DNA of 64,000 nucleotides, from NCBI RefSeq assembly GCF_015595025.1, contig NZ_JADNRL010000026.1, positions 142,395-206,394 of the forward strand, written 5' to 3'. The notes beneath the pieces were generated by a model. The model made no database searches and was not told the origin of the DNA. It saw only the letters and a program-made list of their open reading frames with translations. The position numbers and the translations under genes are program-made. Within the stretch, counting starts at the first letter, position 1. Each line of letters begins with the position of its first letter. This document shows positions 1-9,331 of this stretch, in pieces. The stretch comes from Halomonas sp. KAO. Its GTDB lineage: Bacteria > Pseudomonadota > Gammaproteobacteria > Pseudomonadales > Halomonadaceae.

Positions 1-1203
1 GACCTGCCCAAGGGCTACCAGACCAGCCAGATGTATCACCCCATCGTGGGCCCCGGCGAGGTCGAGATCGGCCTGGATGATGGCACGACCAAGCGCATCC
101 GGGTCCACCACGCCCACCTCGAGGAGGATGCCGGCAAGTCCCTTCACGAGGACTTCCATGGCATGACCGGCATCGATCTCAACCGTGCCGGCACGCCCCT
201 GCTGGAGATCGTCTCCGAGCCGGACATGCGCTCGGCGAAGGAGGCCGCCGCCTACCTCAAGGCGATCCACTCCATCGTGACCTATCTGGGCATCAGCGAC
301 GGCAATATGGCCGAAGGTTCGATGCGCTGCGACGTCAACGTCTCGGTGCGTCCCAAGGGGCAGGCCGAGTTCGGCACCCGCGCCGAGATCAAGAACGTCA
401 ACTCCTTCCGCTTCGTGGAGCGCGCCATTGAGTTCGAGGTGGAGCGCCAGATCGAGCTGATCGAGGATGGCGGCGAGGTGGTCCAGGAGACCCGCCTGTT
501 CGATCCCGAGCGCGACGAGACCCGCAGCATGCGCACCAAGGAGGAGGCCAACGACTACCGTTACTTCCCCTGCCCGGACCTGCTGCCGGTGGTGCTCGAC
601 GCGGCCTACGTCGACCATCTGCGCGAAAGCCTGCCGGAACTGCCCGACGAGAAGCGCGCCCGCTTCCAGGGCGAGCTGGGGCTCTCCGCCTACGACGCCG
701 GAGTGCTCGCGGCGAGCCGCGAGATGGCCGAGTACTTCGAAGTGGTCAAGGACACCTGCGGCGATGCCAAGCAGGCCGCCAACTGGGTCCAGGGTGAGCT
801 CTCCGGCGCCCTCAACCGGGAGGGTCTCTCGATCCACGACAGCCCGGTCAGCGCCGCTCGGCTCGGCGGACTGATCAGTCGGGTGATGGACGACACCATC
901 AACGGCAAGGCCGCCAAGCAGGTATTCCAGGCGCTCTGGAATGGCCAGGGCGAGAGCGCCGATGAGGTGATCGAGGCCAAGGGACTCAAGCAGGTCACCG
1001 ACAGCGGCGCCATCGAGGCGATGATCGACCAGGTGATCGGCGACAGCCCCGCCCAGGTGGCCCAGTACCGCGACGCCGAGCCCGAGAAACGCGGCAAGAT
1101 GATCGGCTACTTCGTGGGGCAGGTGATGAAGGCGTCTCGCGGCACCGCCAACCCACAGCAGGTCAACGCGCTGCTCAAAGAAAAGCTGGATGCCCTGTGC
1201 TGA
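1..1203 (+). CDS. gatB: Asp/Glu-tRNA amidotransferase subunit B (3' part, cut by window edge)
   Basis: The reading frame is open from base 1 and ends at TGA 1201-1203, so about 400 C-terminal residues are visible and roughly the first 80 are missing. GatB works with GatA and GatC to convert Glu-tRNA(Gln) and Asp-tRNA(Asn) to the amidated forms, using ammonia from glutamine. The visible part begins in the conserved catalytic cradle (LPKGYQ, then HLEEDAGK) and ends with the helical YqeY-like tRNA-binding tail ([13 protein letters not shown]). gatC and gatA are expected upstream, outside the window. The next gene on the same strand starts only 36 bases later, so read-through into the regulator gene is possible. 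Confidence 0.95.
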   Translation, partial: DLPKGYQTSQMYHPIVGPGEVEIGLDDGTTKRIRVHHAHLEEDAGKSLHEDFHGMTGIDLNRAGTPLLEIVSEPDMRSAKEAAAYLKAIHSIVTYLGISDGNMAEGSMRCDVNVSVRPKGQAEFGTRAEIKNVNSFRFVERAIEFEVERQIELIEDGGEVVQETRLFDPERDETRSMRTKEEANDYRYFPCPDLLPVVLDAAYVDHLRESLPELPDEKRARFQGELGLSAYDAGVLAASREMAEYFEVVKDTCGDAKQAANWVQGELSGALNREGLSIHDSPVSAARLGGLISRVMDDTINGKAAKQVFQALWNGQGESADEVIEAKGLKQVTDSGAIEAMIDQVIGDSPAQVAQYRDAEPEKRGKMIGYFVGQVMKASRGTANPQQVNALLKEKLDALC

Positions 1204-1239
1204 TGCCCGGGATGCTCCAGCAAGCCAAGGAGGCCCGGC

Positions 1240-1791
1240 ATGGCCGATGATGTAGGTGAACGGCTGCGCGCCTTGCGCACCCTGCGCGGTATCTCCCAGC
1301 GCGAGCTGGCCAAGCGCTGCGGCGTGACCCACTCCAGCCTGTCGTTGATCGAGCAGGGCAAGGTGAGTCCCTCGGTCAGCTCGCTGAAGAAGATCCTCGA
1401 CGCCATCCCCATGAGCGTCGGCGACTTCTTCACCCTGGAGCTGGAGTCGGGTCGACGCGTCTTCTATTCGGCCGAGGAGCTGGCCGATGTGGGCTCAGGA
1501 GACGTGGTGTTCAAACTGGTGGGCGCCGACCGTCGTGATCGTGCGCTCTCCTTCATGGTCGAGACCTACCCCCCCGGGGCCGATACCGGCCGCGAGATGA
1601 TCACCCATCAGGGTGAGGAGGCCGGCGTGGTGCTGGAGGGCGAGATCGAGATCACCATCGGCGCAGAGACCCGCACGCTCAAGGCCGGCGAGGCCTACTA
1701 CTACGAGACCAACGTGCCCCACCGCTTTCGCAATCCGGGCGACGAACCCTGCCGCCTGGTCAGCTGCGCCACTCCCGCCCGAGCCTTCTAG
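1240..1791 (+). CDS. puuR: XRE-cupin transcriptional regulator, PuuR type
   Basis: A 183-residue protein with an N-terminal XRE helix-turn-helix (about residues 6-60; SQRELAKRCGVTHSSLSLIEQG) and a C-terminal cupin fold (about 110-178; EGEIEITIG, YYYETNVPHRFRNPGDEPC). This architecture and length match E. coli PuuR (185 aa), the putrescine-responsive repressor of the puu genes. A strong AAGGAGG lies 6 bases before the ATG. It sits 36 bp behind gatB with no terminator visible between them, and converges on puuC across a shared hairpin. From context it most likely represses the polyamine genes to its right and is released by putrescine; the operators are not proven. Confidence 0.85.
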   Translation: MADDVGERLRALRTLRGISQRELAKRCGVTHSSLSLIEQGKVSPSVSSLKKILDAIPMSVGDFFTLELESGRRVFYSAEELADVGSGDVVFKLVGADRRDRALSFMVETYPPGADTGREMITHQGEEAGVVLEGEIEITIGAETRTLKAGEAYYYETNVPHRFRNPGDEPCRLVSCATPARAF

Positions 1792-1858
1792 GAACCGACT
1801 TCACTCCTTCTTGAGCTTATCGATCCGCGCGTGCAGCGCCTCCGCCTCGAAAAGGAAA

Positions 1859-1884
1859 GAGGCCGACACCCGGGTGCCGGCCTC
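1859..1884. terminator. Bidirectional hairpin between puuR and puuC
   Basis: Arms GAGGCCG and CGGCCTC extend inward through CACCC/GGGTG with one mismatch, giving a stem of nearly 13 bp. On the minus strand it is followed by a pyrimidine-rich TCTTTCCTTTT stretch. It lies between convergent genes, so it probably stops transcription from both sides. Confidence 0.6.
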
Positions 1885-1912
1885 CTGCTTGTCACTTCAT
1901 CGTGGCGTCGCG

Positions 1913-3430
1913 TCAGCTGGAGAGCGACACCCACACGCTCTTGAGCTCCGAATACTCCTGCAGCGAGTGGTGGGACTTGTCGCGGCCATTGCCCGACTGC
2001 TTGACCCCGCCGAAGGGCACGGTCTGGTCGCCGCCGGCCCAGTTGTTGACGAACACCTGGCCCGACTCCAGTCGCCGGGTCACGCGCATGATGCGGTCGA
2101 TATCCTGGCTCCAGAGGCCTGCGGCCAGGCCATAGACGCTATCGTTGGCTAGCCGCACGGCTTCCTCCTCGCAGTCGAAGCCGAATACCGAGAGCACCGG
2201 GCCGAAGATCTCCTCACGCCCGATGGCCATCTCGGGGGTCACGCCATCGAACACCGTGGGGGTAATGAAGAGCCCGGGGCCGTCCAGGGCCTGGCCGCCG
2301 GCACGCAGGCGGGCACCCTCCTCCTGGCCCTGGCGAATAAACTCGAGCACCCGACGGTACTGGGTCTCGTCGACCATGGCGCCCATGAAGCTGTCGGGGT
2401 CCAGCGGGTCGCCCGGCTGCATGGTCTCGGCGCAGGCCACCACCTTGTCGATAAAGGTCTCGCGGATCGAGTTCTCCACCAGCAGTCGCGAGCCGGCGAT
2501 GCAGACCTCGCCCTGGTTGTGGAAGATCGCCGCGGCGGCGTGCTTGGCCACTCGATCCAGGTTCTTGCAGTCGGCGAAGACGATATTCGGGCTCTTGCCA
2601 CCGCACTCCAGATAGAGCCGCTTGAGATTGGACTCGCCGGCGTACTGCATCAGCTGCTTGCCTACCCCGGTGGAGCCGGTGAAGGCCAGGCAGTCGACAT
2701 CCATCGACAGGGCCAGCGCCTTGCCCACGGTGTGACCGAAACCCGGCAGCACCTGGAAGACACCCCGCGGAACCCCCGCCTCCTGAGCCAGCTGGGCCAG
2801 GCGCAGGGCCGAAAGCGGCGACTTCTCCGAGGGCTTGAGGATCACGCTGTTGCCTGCCGCCAGCGCCGGGGCCACCTTCCAGGCGGTCATCATCAGCGGG
2901 AAGTTCCAGGGCACGATGGAGGCCACCACGCCGAGCGGCTCCCTGAGCACCAGGGCAAGGGCCTCCTCACCGGTGGGGGCCACCTCGCCGTAGAGCTTGT
3001 CGATGCACTCCGCCTGATAGCGGAAGCAGCCGATGGCGCCCGCCATGTCACCCAGGGCGCTCTGGATCGGCTTGCCCATATCGAGGGTATCGAGCAGCGC
3101 CAGCTCCGCCTTGTGGGTCTCCATCAGGTCGGCCAGGCGCAGCAGCACCCGCTTGCGCTTGCCGGGAGCCAGTCGTGACCAGGCGCCACCCTCGAAGGCG
3201 GCACGCGCATGGCTGACGGCCACGTCCGCGTCGGCGGCATCACAGCTCGCCACCTTCGCCAGCACCTCGCCGGTGGCCGGGTTGACCGTCTCGAAGGTCT
3301 CTCCACTGGCCGCCGGGACGAACACATCGTTGATAAAGGCGCGGGACTCGAAGGTCAGGTCGGCGGCACGCTGGCGCCATCCATCCAGGGTCTGGGGCAT
3401 TTCGTTCTTGGGCATCTCGGAATGACTCAC
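1913..3430 (-). CDS. puuC: Gamma-glutamyl-gamma-aminobutyraldehyde dehydrogenase
   Basis: NAD(P)-dependent aldehyde dehydrogenase of about 505 residues, closely similar along its length to E. coli PuuC (495 aa). It should oxidise gamma-glutamyl-aminobutyraldehyde, or free 4-aminobutyraldehyde, to the acid. The catalytic Cys is about residue 310 (NQGEVCIAG) and the general-base Glu about 275 (LYLECGGKS); PWNFP and KPSEKSP mark the fold and cofactor site. The start is GTG 3430-3428, chosen because an AAGGAG lies 8 bases upstream and because GTGA overlaps the stop of spuC by four bases, a sign of translational coupling. A later ATG at 3415 has no good ribosome site. It forms an operon with spuC. 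Confidence 0.92.
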   Translation of the reverse strand: MSHSEMPKNEMPQTLDGWRQRAADLTFESRAFINDVFVPAASGETFETVNPATGEVLAKVASCDAADADVAVSHARAAFEGGAWSRLAPGKRKRVLLRLADLMETHKAELALLDTLDMGKPIQSALGDMAGAIGCFRYQAECIDKLYGEVAPTGEEALALVLREPLGVVASIVPWNFPLMMTAWKVAPALAAGNSVILKPSEKSPLSALRLAQLAQEAGVPRGVFQVLPGFGHTVGKALALSMDVDCLAFTGSTGVGKQLMQYAGESNLKRLYLECGGKSPNIVFADCKNLDRVAKHAAAAIFHNQGEVCIAGSRLLVENSIRETFIDKVVACAETMQPGDPLDPDSFMGAMVDETQYRRVLEFIRQGQEEGARLRAGGQALDGPGLFITPTVFDGVTPEMAIGREEIFGPVLSVFGFDCEEEAVRLANDSVYGLAAGLWSQDIDRIMRVTRRLESGQVFVNNWAGGDQTVPFGGVKQSGNGRDKSHHSLQEYSELKSVWVSLSS

Positions 3431-4827
3431 GTCAGGCTCTCCTTGATCTTGTCGGGTGTGGTGACAGCCAGCCGCCGATGGGTGGCGTCCAGGGCGGCGC
3501 GCGCCTTGTCGACCAGCTCGTCGATCTCCGCGCGACTGATCACCAGGGGTGGCGAGATGATCATGGTATCGCCCACAGAGCGCATGACCAGCCCCGAGGC
3601 GAAAGAGAGGTCGCGGCACAGGTTGCCTGCCCCCAGCGCCTTGTCGAAGCGCTCACCGGTCTCGGGGTCCACCAGCTCCAGGGCCCCCACCAGTCCAAGC
3701 GAGCGCGCCTCGCCGACCAGCGGATGGTCGCCAAGCGCTCCCCAGCGTTCGGCCAGGTAGGGCCCCAGGTCGTCACGCACCCGCTCGACCACGCGCTCGG
3801 CCTCCATCAATTCCAGATTCCTGAGCGCCACCGCCGCACAGGCGGGGTGTCCCGAGTAGGTGAAGCCGTGGAAGAACTCGCCCCCCTCCTCGATCAGGGT
3901 ATCGGCCACGCGATCCCCGACCAGCACCCCTCCGATGGGCAGATAGCCCGAGGAGAGCCCCTTGGCAATCGGCATCAGATCGGGTTCGAGATCATAATGG
4001 ACGCTACCGAACCACTCCCCCAGGCGGCCGAAGCCACAGATGACCTCGTCGACCACCAGCAGGATGTCGTACCTGTCGAGTACCGCCTTCACCGCCGGCC
4101 AGTAGCTCTGCGGCGGAATAATGGCACCCCCGGCCCCCTGCACCGGCTCGGCGATAAAGGCCGCCACGTTCTCCTCGCCCAGCTCGAGGATCTTCGCCTC
4201 GAGGGCCGCGGCACACTCGAGACCGAAGGCGTCCGGGTCCTGCCCCTGCGATCGCCCCTCGCCGAACCAGTAGGGCTGTCGCACATGGCTGATGCCCGGC
4301 ACGCAGGGGCCGCCCTGCTCATGCATGGGCGCCATGCCGCCGAGGCTCATGCCGGCCACGGTGGAGCCATGGTAGCCATTCTCACGACCGATGACCCACT
4401 GCTTTCCGGGCTTGCCCTTGAGCGCCCAGTAGCGGCGCACCATGCGCAGCACCGTATCATTCGCCTCGGAGCCGGAGCCCGTGAAGAAGACACGATTCAT
4501 ATGCTCGGGCGCCAGCGAGACCAGCTTTTCCGCTAGCTGCACCGCCGGTGGGTGCGTGGTCTTGAAGAAGCTGTTGTAGTAGGGCAGCTGATGCATCTGC
4601 TCCGCGGCGGCCGCCACCAGCTCCTCACGACCATAGCCGAGATTGACACACCACAGCCCCGCCATGCCGTCGAGGATGCGATTGCCCTCGGAGTCGATGA
4701 TATAGACGCCCTCGGCGCGCTCGATGATGCGGCTGCCCTCCTCCCCCAGAGACTTGAAGTCGGTGAACGGGTGCAGATGATGCGCGCGGTCGAGGCGCTG
4801 CAGCTGGCCAGTCTTCGAGGCTGACAT
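3427..4827 (-). CDS. spuC: Putrescine/polyamine:pyruvate aminotransferase
   Basis: Class III PLP aminotransferase of 466 residues, closely matching Pseudomonas SpuC, which moves an amino group from putrescine (or glutamylated polyamine) to pyruvate to give the aminoaldehyde and alanine. The internal aldimine lysine is about K289 (MPIAKGLSSG) and the cofactor aspartate pair about 260 (VVDEVICGFGR); TGSGSEAND and YHGSTVAG are family signatures. GGGAGG precedes the ATG. It is the first gene of a leftward spuC-puuC operon, so its aldehyde product can be passed directly to PuuC. With puuA/B/D nearby, the organism encodes both the direct transamination and the glutamylated routes. Confidence 0.92.
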   Translation of the reverse strand: MSASKTGQLQRLDRAHHLHPFTDFKSLGEEGSRIIERAEGVYIIDSEGNRILDGMAGLWCVNLGYGREELVAAAAEQMHQLPYYNSFFKTTHPPAVQLAEKLVSLAPEHMNRVFFTGSGSEANDTVLRMVRRYWALKGKPGKQWVIGRENGYHGSTVAGMSLGGMAPMHEQGGPCVPGISHVRQPYWFGEGRSQGQDPDAFGLECAAALEAKILELGEENVAAFIAEPVQGAGGAIIPPQSYWPAVKAVLDRYDILLVVDEVICGFGRLGEWFGSVHYDLEPDLMPIAKGLSSGYLPIGGVLVGDRVADTLIEEGGEFFHGFTYSGHPACAAVALRNLELMEAERVVERVRDDLGPYLAERWGALGDHPLVGEARSLGLVGALELVDPETGERFDKALGAGNLCRDLSFASGLVMRSVGDTMIISPPLVISRAEIDELVDKARAALDATHRRLAVTTPDKIKESLT

Positions 4828-5093
4828 GACGAAGCCCTCCCGGAATCGGTGGTGGAAAATGTTATTGTTTAATCAACATACCCTCCCCTGCGGTATCTGC
4901 CAACCCCTTTCCGAAACATGGCGGCAATACATCTTTAACATCATGATTTTCATATAAAAATTGAAAATTAAAAAAATCGACATTCAACTAAAGTTATGAC
5001 AAACACCTTGACGCTCCCAACCCTCTAGGTCATTTTTCATTGACGCCCTGCACACTCGCTCGGCGCCATCAACAACAAGTATCCGGAGCGAAC
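4828..5093. promoter_or_regulatory. AT-rich divergent promoter region between spuC and the first NhaC-type gene
   Basis: This 266-bp gap is far richer in A+T than its surroundings, notably 4935-4990. It contains an inverted repeat ATTTTCA (4946-4952) / TGAAAAT (4962-4968) and the string TGTTATTGTTTAATCAACA (4860-4878). TGTTATT recurs in the other two polyamine promoter gaps. These are candidate operator sites, PuuR being the obvious candidate protein. No convincing -35/-10 pair can be assigned by eye. Confidence 0.5.
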
Positions 5094-7040
5094 ATGACCA
5101 CGATCCTGAGCAGCTGGACGATGCGTCTGGCCCTACTACTGACACTCTGTCTCGGCACACTGCCCAGTCAGGCGGCAACACTCGGTGCGCCCGACACGAT
5201 CCTGCAGGGCGTCGCCTTCGATCTGACCCTGGAAGAGCTCCCCGAAGGTTCCTTCACGCTACGCCTCGACGACCAGAGCTTCGAGGTGGTCGGTGACGAT
5301 GGCGGCAGCGCACTGGTCGAGGGACTCACCCTGAACGACAGCGCCGCCAGCCTCGAGCTGATCGATGCCACCGGGAGCACGCTGGCCAGCGAGACGCTGA
5401 CGGCAATTCCCGCCTGGCTGTCGCTGCTGCCGGCCCTGGTCGCGATCGTCCTGGCGCTGGCGTTTCGCCAGGTGATCCTGGCACTCTTCGTCGGCATCCT
5501 GCTGGGCGGCTGGATCATGCACGGCATGGATTTCGGCGCCCTCTCCAGCGCCTTCGGCGACTCGGTCAATGTGCATGTCCTGGAGGCCGCCAGCGACAGT
5601 GAGCACATGTCGATCGTGCTGTTCTGCCTGCTGATCGGCGGCATGGTGGGCATCGTCTCCCGCAACGGCGGTACCCAGGGCATCGCCCAACGCATCTCCC
5701 GGGTCATACGCGGACGACGCCAGGCGCAGACCTCGACCTTCCTGCTGGGGATCGCGATCTTCTTCGATGACTACGCCAACGCGCTGATCGTGGGCAACAC
5801 CATGCGCGCGATCACCGACAAGATGGCGGTCTCCCGGGCCAAGCTCGCCTATATCATCGACAGCACCGCGGCACCGGTCTCGGCCATCATGCTGGTGACC
5901 ACCTGGATCGGCTTTCAGGTGGGGTTGATAAGCGAGGCGATGAGCAACATCAGTGACTGGAACGAATCGGCCTACTCGGTATTCGTCAACGCCATTCCCT
6001 ACAACGCCTACCCGATCCTGGCCCTGGCCTTCGTGTTCATGACCACCTGGCTGGGTCGCGACTTCGGTCCGATGCTCACCGCCGAGCGCCGGGCCCTCGA
6101 CGCGGGCGGCCGTCGCACCACCCTCAGCGACCGCGAGGCGATCGTCGAGGAGGCGGAGATCAATACCAAGCCCAATATCCCGATTCGGGCCATGAACGCC
6201 ATCGTGCCGATGCTGGTGCTTGCCGCCATCACCCTCGGCGGCATCTATGCCACCGGCCTCGAGGCCCTGGGACCCGGCTCCCACTCCCTGCGCGACATCT
6301 TCGGCGAGGGCGACTCCTTCAGCTCGATGATGTGGGGCTCCCTGGCCTCCTGCGTGGTCGCCGTCATCATGACCCAGGCCCAGCGCCTGATGGCCATGAC
6401 CGAGACCAGCCACTACTGGTTCGAGGGCGTCAAGTCGATGCTGCTGCCGATCACCATCCTGATGATGGCGTGGGCACTGGCCAACGTGAACGCTTCCCTG
6501 CAGACCAGCGACTTCCTGGTGGCGGCCCTCGGGGAGAGCCTCAGCCCGGCATGGCTGCCCGCGGTGATCTTCGTGCTGGCCGGCTTTACGGCCTTCGCTA
6601 CCGGCTCCTCCTGGGGCGTGATGGGCATCATGATGCCGCTGGTCGTGCCCCTGGCCTGGGCCGTGCTGGAGCAGAACGGCATGAACGGCACGGCGGAAGG
6701 CATGCCCATCCTCTACGCCTCGGTGGCGTCGGTGCTCGCCGGCGCGGTCTGGGGAGACCACTGCTCGCCGCTGGCAGATACCACCCTGCTCTCCGCCATG
6801 GCCAGTGGCTGCGACCTGGTCGAGCATGTCCGCACCCAGCTTCCCTATGCCCTGCTGGTGGGCGCGGTGGCGCTGATCTTCGGCAACCTGACGGTCGGGT
6901 ACGGCATCAGCTGGTGGCTGGGGCTGGCGGTCGGCGCCCTGCTGCTGCTGGGCACCCTGCTGGTCGTCGGCAGGCGTCCGGAGCGACAGCCCGTCACCAC
7001 ACAGTGCGCCATCAACACCCCGGACCAGGCGCCCCGATAA
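5094..7040 (+). CDS. NhaC-superfamily antiporter with periplasmic N-terminal domain
   Basis: A 648-residue membrane protein. A cleavable signal (LALLLTLCLGTLPSQA, about residues 12-27) is followed by a small periplasmic domain of about 80 residues, then about a dozen membrane segments with NhaC-like motifs (FFDDYANALIVGNTMR; TGSSWGVMGIMMPLVVP; WGDHCSPLADTTLLS). The family includes Na+/H+ and metabolite/cation antiporters. ATG 5094 is chosen because it carries the signal peptide and follows CCGGAGCG; an upstream in-frame TTG at 5040 does not. Being divergent from spuC-puuC, it may move polyamines, their products or counter-ions. The substrate is unknown and Na+/H+ exchange alone is equally possible. 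Confidence 0.8.
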   Translation: MTTILSSWTMRLALLLTLCLGTLPSQAATLGAPDTILQGVAFDLTLEELPEGSFTLRLDDQSFEVVGDDGGSALVEGLTLNDSAASLELIDATGSTLASETLTAIPAWLSLLPALVAIVLALAFRQVILALFVGILLGGWIMHGMDFGALSSAFGDSVNVHVLEAASDSEHMSIVLFCLLIGGMVGIVSRNGGTQGIAQRISRVIRGRRQAQTSTFLLGIAIFFDDYANALIVGNTMRAITDKMAVSRAKLAYIIDSTAAPVSAIMLVTTWIGFQVGLISEAMSNISDWNESAYSVFVNAIPYNAYPILALAFVFMTTWLGRDFGPMLTAERRALDAGGRRTTLSDREAIVEEAEINTKPNIPIRAMNAIVPMLVLAAITLGGIYATGLEALGPGSHSLRDIFGEGDSFSSMMWGSLASCVVAVIMTQAQRLMAMTETSHYWFEGVKSMLLPITILMMAWALANVNASLQTSDFLVAALGESLSPAWLPAVIFVLAGFTAFATGSSWGVMGIMMPLVVPLAWAVLEQNGMNGTAEGMPILYASVASVLAGAVWGDHCSPLADTTLLSAMASGCDLVEHVRTQLPYALLVGAVALIFGNLTVGYGISWWLGLAVGALLLLGTLLVVGRRPERQPVTTQCAINTPDQAPR

Positions 7041-7078
7041 CAACTCTGGCGCCATACCCCTAGAGCTTCCAATGGAAC

Positions 7079-7112
7079 CACAGAGCCCGCGGCCATGGCC
7101 GCGGGCTCTGTG
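7079..7112. terminator. Perfect 16-bp hairpin between convergent genes
   Basis: The 34 bases form a perfect palindrome of 16-bp arms (CACAGAGCCCGCGGCC and its complement) around AT. It lies between the end of the NhaC-type gene (7040) and the end of puuD (7180). No long T-run follows on either strand, so efficiency is uncertain, but position and strength suggest a shared terminator. Confidence 0.65.
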
Positions 7113-7179
7113 ATTTGGGGCATGTTAGCTTGGTGCATGCCAGCCTTGCGACATCACGCCAGCCTGCTTTTTATAGCGA

Positions 7180-7923
7180 CTAGCGCGAGTCGACGCAGGC
7201 CGCGGCGAAGCCCTGGAAGATGGCGTCGTACAGGGGATGACTGGTGGGCTGCCACTCCGGGTGCCACTGGACCCCCAGCGCGAAGGCACTGGCGTCACGC
7301 ACGGAGATGGCCTCGATCAGACCATCCGGCGCGACGCCCTCGACGCTCAGGCCATCGCCAAGCCGGTCGATGCCCTGCTGATGAAGCGAATTGACTCGAG
7401 CACTGCGCTCGGGATAGAGGCCGGCCAGCACCCCGCCCGGCTCGATGGAGAGCTCATGGGACGGCGCATACTGCTGCTCGGCATCGCCCTCGGGCTCACG
7501 GTGGTCGAGCTTGCCTGGCTGATTCTGCACCGCCTGATAAAGCGTGCCGCCGAAGGCCACATTGAGTTCCTGAAAGCCGCGGCAGATACACAGCAGGGGC
7601 ATGCCCCGCTCCAGGCTGGCCGGCAGCCAGGCCATGGCCGCGGCATCGCGGTCCTTGTCATCACGGGTATTCTCCGGCGCCCTCTCGGCGCCGTAGCGTG
7701 CGGGCTCCACGTTGGTATGGCTGCCGGTCAGCAGCAGGCCATTGAAGTGGGACAGCAGTCGCTGGGCATGGTCGGGGTCGGTGTCTTCCCATACCGGCAA
7801 CACCACCGGGTCCAGCCCGTAGGTGCGCAGTGCCGTCAGATACTTGTCGGTCACCATATGGGCCGGATGACCCTCGACCTCACGACGACAGGCGATCACT
7901 GCCACCAGGGGACGGTTTTGCAT
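7180..7923 (-). CDS. puuD: Gamma-glutamyl-gamma-aminobutyrate hydrolase
   Basis: Class I glutamine-amidotransferase-like hydrolase of 247 residues (E. coli PuuD 254). It cleaves gamma-glutamyl-GABA to glutamate and GABA, the last step of the Puu route. The nucleophile is about C114 in LLCICRGFQELN and the His/Glu pair is H221/E223 in GVQWHPEW, so the triad is complete. ATG 7923 is preferred over a start 12 codons upstream because GAGGAGAG lies six bases before it. It follows puuB on the same strand after 94 bp that contain a strong stem-loop. Confidence 0.92.
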   Translation of the reverse strand: MQNRPLVAVIACRREVEGHPAHMVTDKYLTALRTYGLDPVVLPVWEDTDPDHAQRLLSHFNGLLLTGSHTNVEPARYGAERAPENTRDDKDRDAAAMAWLPASLERGMPLLCICRGFQELNVAFGGTLYQAVQNQPGKLDHREPEGDAEQQYAPSHELSIEPGGVLAGLYPERSARVNSLHQQGIDRLGDGLSVEGVAPDGLIEAISVRDASAFALGVQWHPEWQPTSHPLYDAIFQGFAAACVDSR

Positions 7924-7945
7924 AAGACTCTCCTCAGGGTTGTTG

Positions 7946-7976
7946 CCCCCCATCGACACTCGGCGTCGATCGGGGG
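7946..7976 (-). other. Intercistronic stem-loop between puuB and puuD
   Basis: Arms CCCCC-n-ATCGAC (7946-7957) and GTCGAT-n-GGGGG (7965-7976) pair with one symmetric mismatch around a seven-base loop. It lies in the leader of puuD within the puuB-puuD unit and has no T-run. It could protect the upstream mRNA end or lower puuD expression relative to puuB. Confidence 0.45.
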
Positions 7977-8017
7977 TTGCTGGCCGGCAGGGTCACGCGG
8001 GGAGCGCTCCCGGGATA

Positions 8018-9331
8018 TCAGACACCGAGCCTGTCGCGCAGGCCGTACCACCATGACCCCATCACCGAATAGGGCACGCGGAGCAGACGCCCGCCCGGGA
8101 ACGGGAGCCATGGCACCTTCTCGAAGACATCGAACCGGGTCAGGTCGCCGTCGATCGCCTCGGAGAGGATACGTCCGAAGGTATGCGACCCGGTGACGCC
8201 ATGTCCGCTGTAGCCATGGGCAAAGTAGGTGTTATCGCCGATGCGTCCCATCTGCGGCACGCGGCTGAACGAGAGGGCAAAGTTGCCGCTCCAGGCGTAG
8301 TCGATCCTGACCCCCTTGAGCTGCGGAAACACCTTGTCCATGTTGCGCTCAAGCTTGGCCTTGATATCGCTGGGGTCCGAGCCGCCATAGACCGTGCCAC
8401 CACCGAACAGCAGCCGCTTGTCGCCCGACAGGCGGTAGTAGTCGAGGATATAGCGGATATCCTCGACGCATGCATCGGTCGGCAGCAGGTCGTGAGCCCG
8501 CTCCTCGCCCAGCGGCTCCGTCGCCATCACCTGGGTGGAGACCGGCATTACCCGCGAGGTCAGTGTCGGCACCACCTTGCCCAGATACGCATTCCCGCAC
8601 AGGACCAGGGTCTGGCAGGTCATGGAGCCCTTGGCGGTTCTGACCACCGGCTGTGGCGAGGCGTGATCCACCTCGACCACCGGCGACATCTCGTAGATCA
8701 CCCCACCGTTACGCTCGAACGCCGCCGCCTCACCCAGGGCCAGGTTCAGCGGATGCATATGACCGCCGGAATGATCGATCAAGCCTCCGGCATAGAGATC
8801 GGAGTTCACATGCTCGCGCAGCTGTTCCTTGTCCAGCATCTCCTGATTCCTGATACCGTAGCTGGCCCACAGATTCATGCGCTCTTCCAGCTCTTTCATG
8901 TGGGCGCCGGTCAGGCCGGTGAAGATGTTCTTCTCCTTCAGGTCGCACCGGATGTCATAGGTGCGTACCCGCTCGCGGATGATCTCGCCCCCCTCCTGCA
9001 CCAGGCCGGCAACGAAGGTCGCCGTATCCTGGCCGTAGCGCTTCCTGATCGTCTGCAGGCTGGCGTTCAATCCATTGACGATCTGGCCGCCATTGCGCCC
9101 CGACGCCCCCCAGCCGACTCGCGCGCCTTCGATGATGGCAACCTTGTAACCCTTCTCCGCCAGATGCAGCCCGGTCGAGAGGCCGCTGTAACCCGCACCG
9201 ACGATACAGACATCGATCCGCTGGTCACCGACCAGCTCGGGTCGTTCCGGCGCGGGATTGGCAGAGGCAGCATAATAACTCGTGGTATGGCTGCCATCGC
9301 CGGCATAGGGGTGTCTCTTCATCGTCATCAT
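8018..9331 (-). CDS. puuB: Gamma-glutamylputrescine oxidoreductase (copy 1)
   Basis: FAD-dependent DAO-family oxidase of 437 residues. The N-terminal Rossmann motif is VGAGYSGLSTGLHLAEKG, followed by WGASGRNGGQ; the C-terminal FAD region holds YAHGYSGHGVTGSH and ends FPGGRLLRVP. PuuB oxidises gamma-glutamylputrescine to the aldehyde, releasing ammonia and H2O2. The start ATG 9331 follows AGAGG; a second ATG three bases on is equally possible. It lies divergent from puuA and upstream of puuD on the same strand, which makes this copy the best candidate for the true pathway enzyme. Two paralogs lie at 21495 and 29551. Confidence 0.88.
   Translation of the reverse strand: MMTMKRHPYAGDGSHTTSYYAASANPAPERPELVGDQRIDVCIVGAGYSGLSTGLHLAEKGYKVAIIEGARVGWGASGRNGGQIVNGLNASLQTIRKRYGQDTATFVAGLVQEGGEIIRERVRTYDIRCDLKEKNIFTGLTGAHMKELEERMNLWASYGIRNQEMLDKEQLREHVNSDLYAGGLIDHSGGHMHPLNLALGEAAAFERNGGVIYEMSPVVEVDHASPQPVVRTAKGSMTCQTLVLCGNAYLGKVVPTLTSRVMPVSTQVMATEPLGEERAHDLLPTDACVEDIRYILDYYRLSGDKRLLFGGGTVYGGSDPSDIKAKLERNMDKVFPQLKGVRIDYAWSGNFALSFSRVPQMGRIGDNTYFAHGYSGHGVTGSHTFGRILSEAIDGDLTRFDVFEKVPWLPFPGGRLLRVPYSVMGSWWYGLRDRLGV

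Noticed and set aside
1801..1858. Minus-strand coiled-coil-like C-terminal fragment ending RIDKLKKE then a stop, in the puuR-puuC gap
   Set aside because: It is only about 20 codons without a start or ribosome site, and could not be tied to any gene family.
3428..3619. Longer N-terminus for the aldehyde dehydrogenase reaching into spuC
   Set aside because: The extra 63 residues overlap spuC out of frame and resemble no dehydrogenase sequence. GTG 3430 has a strong ribosome site.
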